The notes beneath the pieces are model-generated. The model searched no databases. It saw only the letters and a list, made by a program, of their open reading frames with translations, and was not told the origin of the DNA. This document shows positions 33,425-44,212 of a stretch of 64,000 nucleotides of DNA, piece by piece. Within the stretch, counting starts at the first letter, position 1, and each line of letters starts with the position of its first letter. Source of the DNA: Poecilobothrus nobilitatus (lineage: Eukaryota; Arthropoda; Insecta; Diptera; Dolichopodidae); assembly GCA_947095535.1 (NCBI GenBank), contig OX352772.1:104843099-104907098 (forward strand), written 5' to 3'. Both the position numbers and the translations under genes were made by a program.

Positions 33425-36400
33425 ATGTCTAAAAAATTTATTTTACAAAAATTTTTGAATTCAAACTCGGTAAATTCGGAAATAATACGATATTCTATTG
33501 AGAATGTCAGTTCGACTTTTGTGAAACGGTATAATATACGCGGTCGTAAGATAAAATTTATTATTAAACCAGTGCCAGATAATGTAGATCCAATAAATTG
33601 GATTAAAGGTGCTCTACACGATATTGTAAAAGATGGTACGAAAAATGTGTATCCAGGCGATATAATTGGAATTACATTTTGCGGAGAAAGCTTCGAAGAA
33701 CCTGGCCCTGCATTCCTAAATTTTAAATTGGCTAGGAAATTAAAATTTTCTGATATTTGGGATATAATTTCGAAAGTTTTTCAGAGTAACTCAGAAGGTA
33801 AGTACAAAATAGTTTTAAATTAAAGAACTTTAATATGCTAATTTTTTATTTACTTTCTCTTCATATTTACAGGATTAAGTACGGACAAGTTTTGTTTGGA
33901 AATTACGTATGTCAGGTTACCTGTTGGAAGCGGAAGGAGTAAAAAATTTATAAATTTTGAGCAGGAATCTATACAGAAAAAAGGAATAATATCCATCAGA
34001 AATGAAGATAATTTATGTCTACCGCGAGCAATTATTGTCGCAATAGCAAAAATTGAAAATTATAAAGAATATAAAAAAGTGCTCAATGATACTGGAAAGC
34101 TTCAAACAGAATTAGCTTTGTGGCTAATAAAAATATCAGGGGTATCTGTCCCTTTGGAAGAGTGTGGAATACCTGAATTAAAAAAATTCCAGGATAGTTT
34201 AAAAAATTATAACATTGTTGTATATAAATATGGAACACAAGGCAGAGAAGTAATATTTGCTGAAGGCAATAGCGGTAAAAGAATTAATTTGTTACACAAT
34301 AAACATCATTACAATGTAATTGTTTCACCCACTGCTGCATTTTCTGTAGATTATTATTGCGAACAATGTCACATTCCACATCATCATCAAAATCAACATA
34401 GATGTTCAAAGAGCTGTCCTTGTTGTCAAAAATCACCCATATGTCCTCAAAATATAAAAAATATATTATGTAAGGACTGCAATCGTTCCTTTCGAGGTCA
34501 AATGTGTTTTGCGAATCATAAAGCCTCGACTTCAGTCAATATTAGCTTATATGAGAAAATTAGAAAATGCAAAACCTGTCTAAAAGTTTATAAAGCAGGA
34601 AAAAAACATACATGTGTGAGAAATTTTCTGTAAAATTTGCTTCAACTTTGTTCCAGAAGATCACCAATGTTACATTCAACAGACCAAAAATAAGAGTAAA
34701 AATAAGAATAAAGAAGAAAGCTTCCTATACATATTTTATAATTTGGAAACTAGACAAGAAAAAATTATGTCAACGCAAATAAAACAAACACGAGCCAAAT
34801 TTATGTGTCATTCAACAACGATGTCATATATTTATCGAAAACAATTCCTTAGTTTTTTGTAGAGAAAGTTGCGTTTATAGAGAAAAACAGTTTGAAAAGG
34901 AATAAACAACTTAATGATGTACATTTTAAAATTGAGAAACACATTTAAGTATATTACTGTCATTGCTCACAACGGACAGACTTTTGATCACCAATTTATC
35001 TTAAACTATATCTTAAATGAAACCTCCAATCAACCAAAACTAATTATGCGAGGAATAAAAAGTATACTTATGAAAGTAGATAATATAAAATTCATAGATT
35101 CATTTAATTATTTCCCAATGGCACTTGCAAAATTGCCAAAAGCATTTAACTTAACAGCTACACTGAAAAAGGGTTATTTTCCGCATTTATTCAACATGAC
35201 AAAAAATGAAAATTACCAAGGATGTTTACCAGAAATGAAATATTATTCCCCTGATACAATGAAAGAATGTGAACGGGAAGAGTTTTTAAAATGGTATGAA
35301 GAAAATAAGAACTATAAATTCAATATGCAGAAGAAGATTAAGGAATATTGTGCCAGTGACGTAAGAATTTTGGCTGAAGCATGTGTGAGTTTTAGGAAAA
35401 TGTTCTTAGAAGAATGCAAAGTTGAACCATTTTTGGAAGCTACAACAATAGCATCTGCATGTAACCTCGCATATCGTCGAAATTTTCTGAAACCTAATAC
35501 AATAGGTATCATTCCTAAAAATGGATACAGACTAGGAGATAAACATTCAAAAATTGCCATACAGTGGTTAATTTGGGAACAAGGTTCACGGCAAATTAAT
35601 TTGGAATGTGTATTAAATGGTAGAGAAAAAATTGTTGGGGGCTCTAAGGAAGTGGTTATGAACCAAAGAAATATTTGAATATTATTGATGTTATTACCAC
35701 GGGCATCCAAAATGTTTAACAAGCAATCGAGATGCGAGCTTTTTCAATAGTAACAACGATACACTTAACCAAAAGTATGAAAGAACGGTAGTTAGAGCCG
35801 AACACCTCAAAAGTCTTAGATACAGGTTAATTGAAATGTGGGAATGTGAATTTCGTGAACAAATGAGATATAATAAAAATATGGACTACTTGCAACCCAG
35901 AGATGCATTTTATGGAGGAAGAACCAGAAATACGTATACACATTATAAATGTAAAGCTGGAGAAAAAATTAAATATATAGATGTGTGTTCTTTGTATCCA
36001 TATGTTTGCAAACGAGGAAAATTTCCAGTTTTTCACCCTAAAATATATGTTGGACAGAATGCTTGTTCAAAACTGAACTTAGAAAAGGTCGATGGGATCA
36101 TTAAATGTAAAATTTTACCGCCAACTGATTTACTACATCCAATTCTTCCAATTAAACAAAATAATAAGCTAATGTTTTCGTTATGCAAAATTTGCAGCGA
36201 AGAAAAACATATAGGTGAATTTTGTCAACATTCCGATGATCAAAGAGCTTTAATAGGGACATGGGTAATAGATGAAGTTTTAAAAGCTATTCAAATGAGC
36301 TATCAACTTCTGAACATTTATGAGGTTTGGGAATATAAAACGATAAAGGATGATAAACTGAATAATGTTGATGGTTTATTTACCGCCATGATGAATAAAT

Positions 36401-37283
36401 TTATCAAAATAAAACAAGAAGCTTCAGATTGGCCTCTCGATTGTCTAAGTGAGAAAGACAAGGAAAGATATATAAAAAAAATTTTCAATATGGAAGAAAT
36501 TAAATTAGAATATCATAAAATTGTTAACAATCCCGGTTTAAGATCTTTTGCCAAAATAATTTTAAATTCATTTTGGGGAAAATTTGGACAGAAAGAGAAC
36601 CAGCAACAAACTACCATTTTCAATCAGCCGTTCGAATTTTATAAAATGTTAACAAATCCTTCTATAGAGGTATGTCAAATTCTACCTATAAATGAAGAAA
36701 ATATAATGGTGAGTTGGCAATACAAAGATGAAGTTCTTTACCAACTGTTAACGTTAGCATAGCAGCTTTCACAACAGCACAAGCTCGTCTTAAACTTTAC
36801 AGTTATTTGGAGAAGCTTGATAATAGATATTATGACACAGATTCTGTCATTTATATATCTCGAAAAGACGAACTTGACCCCCCAACAGGGGAATTTGTAG
36901 GAGAAATGACAGATGAATTAGAGTGCTTTGGTGCTGGAAGTTACATAACAGAGTTTGTCTGTGGAGGTCCTAAAAATTATGCATACGAAGTGTACTGCGC
37001 AAAAGATAGCAGCAGAAAATTTGTATGCAAAGTAAAAGGAATTCGTTTAAGTTATCAGGCTTCACAAAAAATTAATTTTGATACGATCAAAGAAGCGATT
37101 TTAAATCCTGCAGAAAACGAAAATATGCTTATAATTTCTGATAATATTCGTAGAAATAAAGTACATGAAGTACTTACAGTTCGCGAAATAAAAAAATATT
37201 ATTCTAAATCAGAAAAACGGAAATTTAATGAAGATGGTAGTTTTTTTCCATATGGATATAACCGACTGCAAAAAGAATATTAA
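33425..37283 (+). pseudogene. polB: Polinton protein-primed DNA polymerase B, broken
   Basis: Family-B DNA polymerase that replicates Polintons by protein priming. Motifs in order: zinc-type Cys/His cluster (34360-34610), Exo I region reading FYNLETRQ (about 34734), Exo II AHNGQTFDHQFIL, Exo III YCASDVRIL, Pol A DVCSLYP (35980), Pol B KIILNSFWGKFG, Pol C YYDTDS (36828). A 75-nt intron (33798-33872) joins the first two coding blocks in frame. Lesions: a stop at 34633 followed by a stretch with several stops (34850-34910), a TGA near 35680 inside an otherwise continuous YY-CYYHGHPKC region, and a frameshift near 36755. Exo I has Asn where the family has Asp. Not functional as it stands. Confidence 0.88.
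33798..33872 (+). other. Spliceosomal intron in PolB
   Basis: Donor G|GTAAGT, branch-like CTAATTTT, pyrimidine tract and acceptor TTTACAG. Removal keeps the frame (Asn-Ser-Glu-Gly-Leu-Ser) into the next open block, while unspliced sequence hits TAA at once. Confidence 0.75.
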
Positions 37284-37390
37284 AAAATAAAAACAAATAA
37301 AACTAGAATTTGATATTATGTTAGAATTTCTATAAAACAAATCACTATAAATGCAAAATGTAAATAAATACTTAATAACTTTACAATTAT

Positions 37391-38161
37391 TTAAATAATT
37401 TCTTTTTTATTTATCCAAGTATTATGTGTGTCATCAAAACCTAGCCATTTAACAAAAACTCTATTTCCTTGCTTTTTCAGAATTTTTTCTACAAGGTAAG
37501 TATCTGGGTATTTTACAGGTGCAAGCTCAGCTTGATAAAAACCTCCAGAAATTGCCGTATCAGTATAGTCCGATAATTGATATGTAACAGGATAAGTATT
37601 ATTGATTTTATCAATCTTAAATACTTCAGTTGACCAATTCGGTCGATAACCTTTTTCGAAATGTCCTTTATATTTACTTATTCTTACAAAATTTCCAACT
37701 TTATATTTACTTTTTTGAAAAATTTTAGGCTCAGTATATACATTTCTAAGTATATTTTTTTCGTGTTTTTTTTAATGTTTGATTGATTTTTCTTTCATAT
37801 AATTTTGAAATTGTGAATTAAAAAATTCCTTGCCTTGATCAGAGTGAATATTTTTCGATATAACTTTAGCTCTACTAATAATTGATTTTAAGGCATTTAA
37901 AACATTTACTGCATTTTTTGTTTCCACAGGTTCAGCATAGGCATATTTGGAAAAAGTATCAATGACCGTCAACATATATTTATATCCATTATTAAATTTT
38001 CGGTAAGGTAACATTTCGACTAAATCGATTTGCCATGTGTCATTTAAACCTTTCTGTTTGAATTTTCTTCTATGAAATTTACGTCTTGCCTTAATTGATT
38101 TTAAAAATGTTAAAGGTATGAAAATAATAATTATTGTATATAAAATAATAGACCAAAGCAT
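37391..38161 (-). pseudogene. int: Polinton retroviral-like integrase, catalytic segment deleted
   Basis: Core begins DTWQIDLVEM (first Asp) with YMLTVIDTFSKYAYAEPV, then IHSDQGKEFFNSQF (second Asp). Immediately after MKEKSIKH comes a stop. The frame then jumps to the segment expected some 70-odd residues later (KKHEKNILRN...KVGNFVRISKYKG), so the catalytic Glu and its surroundings are deleted. The C-terminus is chromodomain-like (VFVKWLGFDDTHNTWI), ending at 37391. The N-terminus starts with a hydrophobic stretch instead of the usual HHCC zinc module. This copy could not integrate by its own enzyme. Confidence 0.85.
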
Positions 38162-38217
38162 GATTTAAACTAACCATTTGTTTGAATCTATTTTGCTTTT
38201 ATACTTTTTTACATGAG

Positions 38218-38225
38218 TATATAAG
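38218..38225 (+). promoter_or_regulatory. TATA box for the 38270 gene
   Basis: GTATATAAGCGAG with TATATAAG at 38218-38225, 45 bases before ATG 38270. It sits in the 108-base gap between divergent integrase and this gene. Confidence 0.6.
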
Positions 38226-38269
38226 CGAGCTTTTATTTGTAATTTTAATTAATTTCCATTCTGACTTTT

Positions 38270-38584
38270 ATGGAACAAAACTCTAAAATGCAAGCTGATT
38301 CTACAACATATCCATTTGTCGAAACTGCCCGAGTAAATACTGAAAGCCAGATTCAGGATGATACAATTACATCAACTATGGAAGATGAGGAGTTGGAAGA
38401 TACAGAAGAATTTGTGCCGCCTCTGGAGATAGATGAATCAGAACATGAAACTGAAGAAGGAATTGAAGAACAAAGTGAAGAAGAAGAGGAAGAAGTTCAG
38501 TTTCCTCAAATTTGGAATGTAAATAATCAGCAGGGAGATCCTGATTATTTCAATGATTTAATAATCCTAAATAATTTTAATTAA
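38270..38584 (+). CDS. Acidic 104-residue Polinton protein, unknown function
   Basis: Intact plus-strand frame with its own TATA box. The middle is strongly acidic (Glu/Asp runs from residue 40 to 78). No domain recognised. It is divergent from the integrase gene and lies between the integrase and the minus-strand structural block, so probably its own transcription unit. Confidence 0.6.
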   Translation: MEQNSKMQADSTTYPFVETARVNTESQIQDDTITSTMEDEELEDTEEFVPPLEIDESEHETEEGIEEQSEEEEEEVQFPQIWNVNNQQGDPDYFNDLIILNNFN

Positions 38585-38662
38585 ATAATCCAATTAAAAA
38601 TATTTCTCTATCTAAACATATAAATAAAAAAAAAATTATTATATTATTTGTTGTGATTTATT

Positions 38663-39029
38663 TTATTTGTTTTTATGTAGTATATTACAGATTTTTTCTT
38701 TTAGAATTACAGGAATTTCAAAAAAATAGTCTTGAATAATTGCATTGTACATTAAAATGTTGCATTGGTATATAAATTTTTTGTTGTAACTTTAATACCT
38801 GTTTTATATCTTTGATCATCTGTTCTTCGAGTTTTTTGTTAAATTGGTAATAAAATTTATTCCATTCATGAAATTTTAAAGCAATTGTCTTTTTACCAAT
38901 ACGATGAAATATGCTTGAAACTTCAAGCGATTCACAATCAAATCCAACAGAAATTTTTAATGTATGACTCTTATTGAGAAAATATGTATAACTTAGCAAT
39001 AAATTTGTCGTTTGACCTGGTTCCTCCAT
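38663..39029 (-). pseudogene. Uncharacterised Polinton ORF, one frameshift
   Basis: ATG 39029 opens a frame to 38718. At the C-terminus a protein-like continuation (DYFFEIPVILKEKIC) lies one frame away and stops at 38663, pointing to a single indel near 38745. Mixed charged/aromatic composition, no motif recognised. First or last gene of the minus-strand block next to protease. Confidence 0.5.
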
Positions 39030-39065
39030 TGCTTTAAATTTACTAAAAATTGTTTATGTTGCTTT

Positions 39066-39557
39066 TTATTTATACGATTTAGGAATACAGGTTTGTAACA
39101 AGTTATATTTTCCAAATACATGTTGAAAAGTATTTAGAATCAATTTGTCGTTTTCTACATAATTTCTTTTATTAAAATTTTTTAGAAAGGCGTTCATACT
39201 ATAACCGCAGCATCTATACCACGTATAGACACAACAATATTGTCCACATACATCTGAATAGTTACTTTGTAATTGTTTCTCATTAAAAATTATATATTTG
39301 TTTTTTAAGTAACTCAAAATTTCTAATTTATTAGGTTTTCTACCAAAAGAACCATAGTATTCAATACAACCATTCTTGGGAATATAAATAGCTAACCAAT
39401 GTGTTACCGGTTCTTTTGCTTTATCAGTGTTTACAATTAAAAAAGTTTGTCTTTTAATTATTTTGAGGAATTGAGATAAAGCAAAAACTCCTTTGAAAAA
39501 TTTACGTATGTTTTTATTACATTTTAATACATTACTTATTTCTAAAGTATTGATCAA
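39066..39557 (-). CDS. pro: Adenain-like cysteine protease (capsid maturation)
   Basis: 163-residue frame of the adenovirus/Polinton protease family, which cleaves capsid precursors. His in VTHWLAIYIP (residue 53) and Cys in DVCGQYCC (residue 103) match the catalytic pair. The acid position, usually Asp in an FDS-type motif, reads YYGSFG, so the triad may be incomplete. There is no ATG: the frame opens with TTG at 39557 directly after an in-frame TGA, so the start may have been lost. Four bases separate it from the upstream broken gene. Confidence 0.8.
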   Translation of the reverse strand: MINTLEISNVLKCNKNIRKFFKGVFALSQFLKIIKRQTFLIVNTDKAKEPVTHWLAIYIPKNGCIEYYGSFGRKPNKLEILSYLKNKYIIFNEKQLQSNYSDVCGQYCCVYTWYRCCGYSMNAFLKNFNKRNYVENDKLILNTFQHVFGKYNLLQTCIPKSYK

Positions 39558-39905
39558 TCAAATTGACACAAGTCATAAACTTTTGTTTTTTCTTTAATAT
39601 AGTTCGTTAAAAATTCTTTTTTGATTTTTTGATTTGTTATAATAATATCAAATTTTTCAAGTGTTTGACAGAGCTCTTTATTTAATCTATCGTTATACAC
39701 AGCCCCAAGAGAATAATTTTAAAATCGTCATTTATAAAATCCCTAGTTGGAAATTTATACGTGAGCTCTTTTACAAACTTTTTACAAGGTTCTTTAATAC
39801 CAACTATACAAATATCTTTCGTAAATAAAGTACTATTATCATCACAACAAAATGTTACATTCAGAAGTGCACAAAAGAATGAGATTTTTCCAAATATTCA
39901 TATTT
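39558..39905 (-). pseudogene. Uncharacterised Polinton gene between capsid and protease, broken
   Basis: Two minus-strand pieces in different frames: one with FCCDDNSTLFTKDICIVG and KKFVKELTYKFPTRDF, then after a frameshift near 39712 SLGAVYNDRLNKELCQTLEK to a TGA at 39558. The start region differs from the related piece at 55215-55302, which opens with ATG and MSSSSCAL. Family function unknown to me. Confidence 0.55.
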
Positions 39906-39909
39906 ACTT

Positions 39910-41220
39910 TTATGTATGATATTTATAGGTTTGTGAATATATTTCGATTTTTATCAATTTGTATGCTTGCATCAAATTCTCCATAAACAATAGCAGTGAG
40001 TGTAGATGTAAGTGCTTTTGATAGCCTTGCCTCAATTCTAACTGTACCTGGTTTAGTAAACCTTGACATACTTCATTTCTAGATGCATCTGGAGTTAAAT
40101 CAAAAGCTAGTATAAAAAATCCATTACTAAACATAGACTTTGTTATCCGATGACCTTTATCATTGTAGTAAATTCCAGTTCCTGGAAAAAGTGTACTGTA
40201 TGCTCTTGTGCAGGAATTATTTTCATCTGAAAAACTGGTTTCAATTGCTGAATTAGGTATTTGAACACCATTTACGTTTAACACAAATTGTGAAATATCA
40301 AAATGTTTAAGATTGTATGGGTTTTTTGATCTTTTTCCAGAGTAACCCATATTTTCTGTCATACAAAAAATTATTGTGTTTGGCAACTGTCCAATAAAAA
40401 CATTATCAAGCGATATTGACGAGCTGTTCATTGGAATTGTAAAACTTTTTACTTCAACGCGTTTATAATTATATTTAGCATTGCATTTCCCAAGAACAGC
40501 ATTGTGTGCTAACAGTACGCTTGGATTAACGGTAACATGTCTCATAAATAGCGTGGCTTCTATAATTTTTAATTGTGATTCATCAGAATCGTCTGCAAAT
40601 AGATAAAAATCTGGTATTTCAAGTGTTAAAACTATTCGAATGTCAACATTATTTATAAGTAGAGTAGGTTGATTAAACATATCTACGTGTAGTTTACCCA
40701 TAAGTCCCACTACATTGCTATTATGATACAATTTTTGGCGCTCTTTTGAACCATTATTATCAGATTTAGCTATATTTGCTTTATCTAAAATCCATCCTGC
40801 ACATTCTAAATGAGTTGCAGCAGTATCTGCACCATAATTTAATAAAGATTCAATATACGCTCTATAGTGATAATTTCCATCAGATGGTGTTATATTTTTG
40901 CCATTTAATTGAACATTACATTGTTTTATTAAAGAATGTAAAATGTTATTAACTACACTTGGTTGTGTTATTTTTCCTTCAGCATTTTTATCATTATTCT
41001 ATTGTGTTCCATCTTTCTTTAAGATCTGTACTTTTAATCTCAAATATGTAGAAGATAAATCTCTATATGTATTGCCATGAGCCAGTGAAACAAATTCAAT
41101 AGTTGAAGGGTTGTCTAAAGAAGCAATAGGATTGTAGGAAACTTCTTCAGGTCGTAAAATGCTAGACTGAATGGGTTGAGTTTTCAAAATATCCAACTCA
41201 GATTTCATACACTCAATCAT
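39910..41220 (-). pseudogene. mcp: Polinton major capsid protein (double jelly-roll), two lesions
   Basis: Frame from ATG 41220 through 40999, where a TAG interrupts (Trp codon in the copy at 54180), then continues in the same frame to the region with AHNAVLGK, FDISQFVLNVNGVQIPNS and FFILAFDLTPDAS. A one-base loss near 40053 shifts the last 50 or so codons; the natural stop in the original frame is about 39924. Double jelly-roll capsid proteins of Polintons correspond to gene PY. Neighbours (minor capsid, protease, ATPase) support the role. No other stop was seen in this translation. Confidence 0.85.
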
Positions 41221-41222
41221 AA

Positions 41223-41650
41223 TTAATTAAAAATATCTTTTTGTTTTTTTTTGTTATTATCTTTGTGTCGTTTTGACGTAAAATAGTTTAAATTTTTAAT
41301 GAATGGTCTTTTTATAGCTTTTCGTTTTCTTTTACCAGAACCATACATTTCATTCAGTTTTCGTACGGCACCACGTCGTACATTTTTAACAATCTCTTTA
41401 CTACGATCTTGCATAATTTCTTTTACATTTGCACCAGATGCAATATCAGATAAAGCATTGATACCAGAGTTAATAACCTCTTTTTTCAAAATATCAGCCC
41501 CGAAGTAAATAATAATTTCAAATATCTAAAAAGTCCCCCAAAAAAGCTTCCCAATACACGACCTCTTTGAAGAGATACGGTTGAATGTAATGAAGGGCCT
41601 ATATGATCAAGTTCTATACCAGATTGAATTAAATATTTATCACATAAAAG
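41223..41650 (-). pseudogene. Small basic capsid-associated protein (pVI/PX-like), 5' truncated and frameshifted
   Basis: N-terminal block with LQRGRVLGSFFGGLFRYLK, reminiscent of the membrane-active segment of adenovirus pVI-like proteins, shifts frame near 41487 into KEVINSGINALSDIASG...GSGKRKRKAIKRP and stops at 41223. The start codon is missing because of the same deletion that truncates the minor capsid gene; the related copy at 53393 has it. Basic C-terminus suggests DNA or core contact (inference). Confidence 0.65.
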
Positions 41651-42470
41651 TAATGAAATGTTATTAAATGATTTCTCCACATTGCAATATTGAATATTAC
41701 TTAGTATCAGTGAAAGAATTTTGTATGTTAACAGATCTTAAACACCTTATATCTTTATCACCTATTTTTTGCGGTTCAATTATGTCTCTGTATATAAAAA
41801 ACATATCTGCTTTACTAATGGGAATCAATTGTACACTATCTATACAAGTTTTGAAAGCTTCTATTACACGTGATTTATATTTTTTAAAATCTATAACTTT
41901 AAAAGATACTTGATTGAAACATGTTGTCAAAAGTCCTTCGAGGGTATAAGCGTAATCTGCTCTTATTTTTATATCTATTTTAGGCTTAGTAACACATATC
42001 GTAGTGTATCTTAAATTTTTAGGTATCTCCTCAGGTTTTGTTGGTTGTGTATAATGAACTTCATCGTTTATAAAATTAAAAGTTCCCCAAATCAACTGTC
42101 GTTCAACTTCTTTTCTTGTAAACCTATTAAGTGGGCGTATATTTTGAATTACTGTTGGTAGTAAAAAAACTTTCCAGTCGCATATCATTTGTTTTTCTAT
42201 GTATGGAATATATGATGTTCCAACTCCTATCATATCTTTCTGCATACCTTTAATAAATATTTGAGTACTTTTTTCCCATTCTTCATCATACACATTTGGA
42301 ACGAAATCATTAACATACATTTCTGAAATACCGACTTTCCACCTCGAATTACACATGTATTTATTCATTTTATTTGTAAAAGACGATAATGAATTTTCTG
42401 GATAATAGTTCATAGATGAATCACTGAGTAAAGTGACATAAAATTCATCATTTACCTGTATGTTGTCCAT
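41650..42470 (-). pseudogene. Polinton minor capsid (penton-type) protein, C-terminus damaged
   Basis: ATG 42470; opening FYVTLLSDSSMNYYPENSLSS is the family's conserved N-terminus. 257 codons run open to TAA at 41697. Compared with 53150-53345 this copy lacks about a dozen bases there and then loses about 145 bp spanning the natural C-terminus and the start of the next gene. Its ATG overlaps the end of the upstream gene by 19 bases, fitting a compact operon-like block. Confidence 0.8.
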
Positions 42471-43147
42471 GAGCTTGCGGATTTATTCTTACGAATTGGA
42501 AAATTAAGTTCTGTTTGAGTATTACCTACTGCTGACCTTAAAACATGTCTTGATGAATTATTCAACTCTTTACTATTTATAGTTTTTTTTTTCGTTGGTG
42601 GGCTTGGGCTATCTAAAGGAACAGTTATAATGTATCCTGTATCAGTTTCAAAAATTTGTACATTTTGATTTCTAATTGATTTTCTTTTTCTAAGACGTTC
42701 TCCAACTGAAGCAGCTGACAATGCTTTTGTTAAAACATTTTCCTGAATTTCATCATCAAATACTTCGTCATCAGCTTCTTTTTCATATACTTCTTCTTCT
42801 TCTTCTTCTTCAGGAACAACTTCTATTCCAACATTCTTGTATTCAGGAAAATGCGATTGAGTTTCCGCATTTATATACATTGGTTTTACACGAATTTGAG
42901 TACCTTTTGTTTCCGTAATTTTTATTTTCTCCTCTTTATTTCTAGGAAGTTGTCGTTTTTTGTTTCTTATTTTAAATAGATTTTGTCTGTATAAATACCA
43001 TTTTTGAGTGTCCGTGAGATGTTTATTTAACAATATTTTTTTCATATTTTTATCCAACTCATTAAGTTCAACGTCCACATTTTGCTTCATTTTCTCATAA
43101 ATCTCAGGTTTTAAAATTATCATTTTATTAAATGTTGTATTATCCAT
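42452..43147 (-). CDS. Polinton protein of unknown function, acidic middle
   Basis: 231 codons, intact. Helical N-terminal half rich in Lys/Leu, then a Glu run (VVPEEEEEEEVYEKEADDE), then basic RLRKRKSIRNQ and the segment ETDTGYIITVPL. A truncated copy at 51981-52385 carries the same C-terminal half, so it is a constant Polinton gene in this family. Overlaps the preceding small gene by 28 bases and the minor capsid gene by 19. Confidence 0.65.
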   Translation of the reverse strand: MDNTTFNKMIILKPEIYEKMKQNVDVELNELDKNMKKILLNKHLTDTQKWYLYRQNLFKIRNKKRQLPRNKEEKIKITETKGTQIRVKPMYINAETQSHFPEYKNVGIEVVPEEEEEEEVYEKEADDEVFDDEIQENVLTKALSAASVGERLRKRKSIRNQNVQIFETDTGYIITVPLDSPSPPTKKKTINSKELNNSSRHVLRSAVGNTQTELNFPIRKNKSASSWTTYR

Positions 43148-43402
43148 TTTATAAAATTTCCGATTATCCCTGATAGTATTGCACCAAGAAGTGTAGGTAA
43201 AAATCCACCACGTTGAATAATGATTTTTCTTTTGCTATTTATAGATTTTTTCTCGCAAATAACTGATCTTAATTCTTTTTTATACTTTCGCAATTGGGTT
43301 GTTGCTTTTTTATTCAGATTACAATTACCTTTTAAAATATTTAAAGAGATTTCGCAAAATGTTTTTATTACTTCAGGGTCACAGTGTTTTATAATTACTT
43401 TC
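43120..43402 (-). pseudogene. Small Polinton protein with C-terminal hydrophobic segment, start lost
   Basis: Minus-strand frame HCDPEVIKTFCEISLNIL...KIIIQRGGFLPTLLGAILSG to TGA at 43120. The QRGGFLPTLLGAIL pattern recalls short virion-associated peptides of the pX type in Polintons. An in-frame TAG sits at about 43403 and no ATG follows, so the start codon is missing or changed. Lies between ATPase and the 42452-43147 gene. Confidence 0.5.
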
Positions 43403-43424
43403 TAGAATTTTGGTTTGGAGGTTT

Positions 43425-44093
43425 TTAATAGGTGCAATATTGGTCTGACGATTGGTCTTCAAACATTTCATATTCCTCCGCAAATTGTTTTAATTTATCT
43501 CTCGTACAATAACACAAACCTTTCCCAAATATATCACTTCTTAATCGAAATATATCATTAACGTCTTGAGTAAGATCTATTAATATATAGCCATATGGGA
43601 CTGACGTCACATCATTATATACTTTTTCAAATGCTTTAATTAGATTGGGATATATTTGGCGAGCTAGAGGTAATATCTGCGATTTATCTCTTGGATTTTT
43701 GAAAAGCACTAAATATTTACAGTTGAGTGAAATATCTCTTGAAAATTTACCCTGGTGAAAAACATTTTGTGTTACAAATATTACAGATAAATTTCTATGA
43801 TGTGATCCTCTAGTAAATAAATCACATACAAACTTATCATGAGAACTTAACATCATATCATCGATAATAACTAACAAAGGTTCTTGATTATCATTAAAAT
43901 CTGGAATAGTGTTACTATATTCAACATCTTTCATATATAGTGGAACAGCATTTTTGTCTGGATTACACCAAATAATTCTATTAATATGTGGTAGTATATT
44001 TTCTTCTTTATATTTTATTAAATTACGAATAAATGTGGTTTTACCACAGCAGGATGGACCAGCCATCATCATAGTAAACGGATGAAACAGCAT
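43425..44093 (-). CDS. atp: FtsK/HerA-type packaging ATPase
   Basis: 222 codons, intact, ATG 44093. Walker A GPSCCGKT at residues 12-19, Walker B LLVIIDD, and a sensor-like FVTQN. This is the A32-like genome-packaging ATPase of Polintons, acting with the capsid proteins encoded just downstream on the same strand. TATA box 36 bases upstream. Confidence 0.88.
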   Translation of the reverse strand: MLFHPFTMMMAGPSCCGKTTFIRNLIKYKEENILPHINRIIWCNPDKNAVPLYMKDVEYSNTIPDFNDNQEPLLVIIDDMMLSSHDKFVCDLFTRGSHHRNLSVIFVTQNVFHQGKFSRDISLNCKYLVLFKNPRDKSQILPLARQIYPNLIKAFEKVYNDVTSVPYGYILIDLTQDVNDIFRLRSDIFGKGLCYCTRDKLKQFAEEYEMFEDQSSDQYCTY

Positions 44094-44128
44094 AATTGTA
44101 TTAGTTAAAAACTAACTCGGTTAACCTA

Positions 44129-44136
44129 TATTTATA
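44129..44136 (-). promoter_or_regulatory. TATA box for the ATPase/capsid block
   Basis: On the minus strand CGTATAAATATAGG, with TATAAATA 36 bases before the ATPase ATG. It sits in a 120-base divergent intergenic gap shared with the plus-strand gene at 44213. Confidence 0.55.
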
Positions 44137-44212
44137 CGAAAAGCTCTTTTCTCGAAGTGAATATAAATGTAATTTAGTTATTCTATGAAACATTCTTCCA
44201 TAAACCTTCGAC

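Noticed and set aside
35312..35722. 136-codon minus-strand frame
   Set aside because: Shadow of PolB; the plus strand carries the polymerase motifs.
41668..41913. Plus-strand frame, and 41299-41508
   Set aside because: Antisense of capsid genes with clear protein homology on the other strand.
42721..42918. Plus-strand Leu-rich frame
   Set aside because: Antisense of the Glu run in the Polinton gene at 42452-43147.
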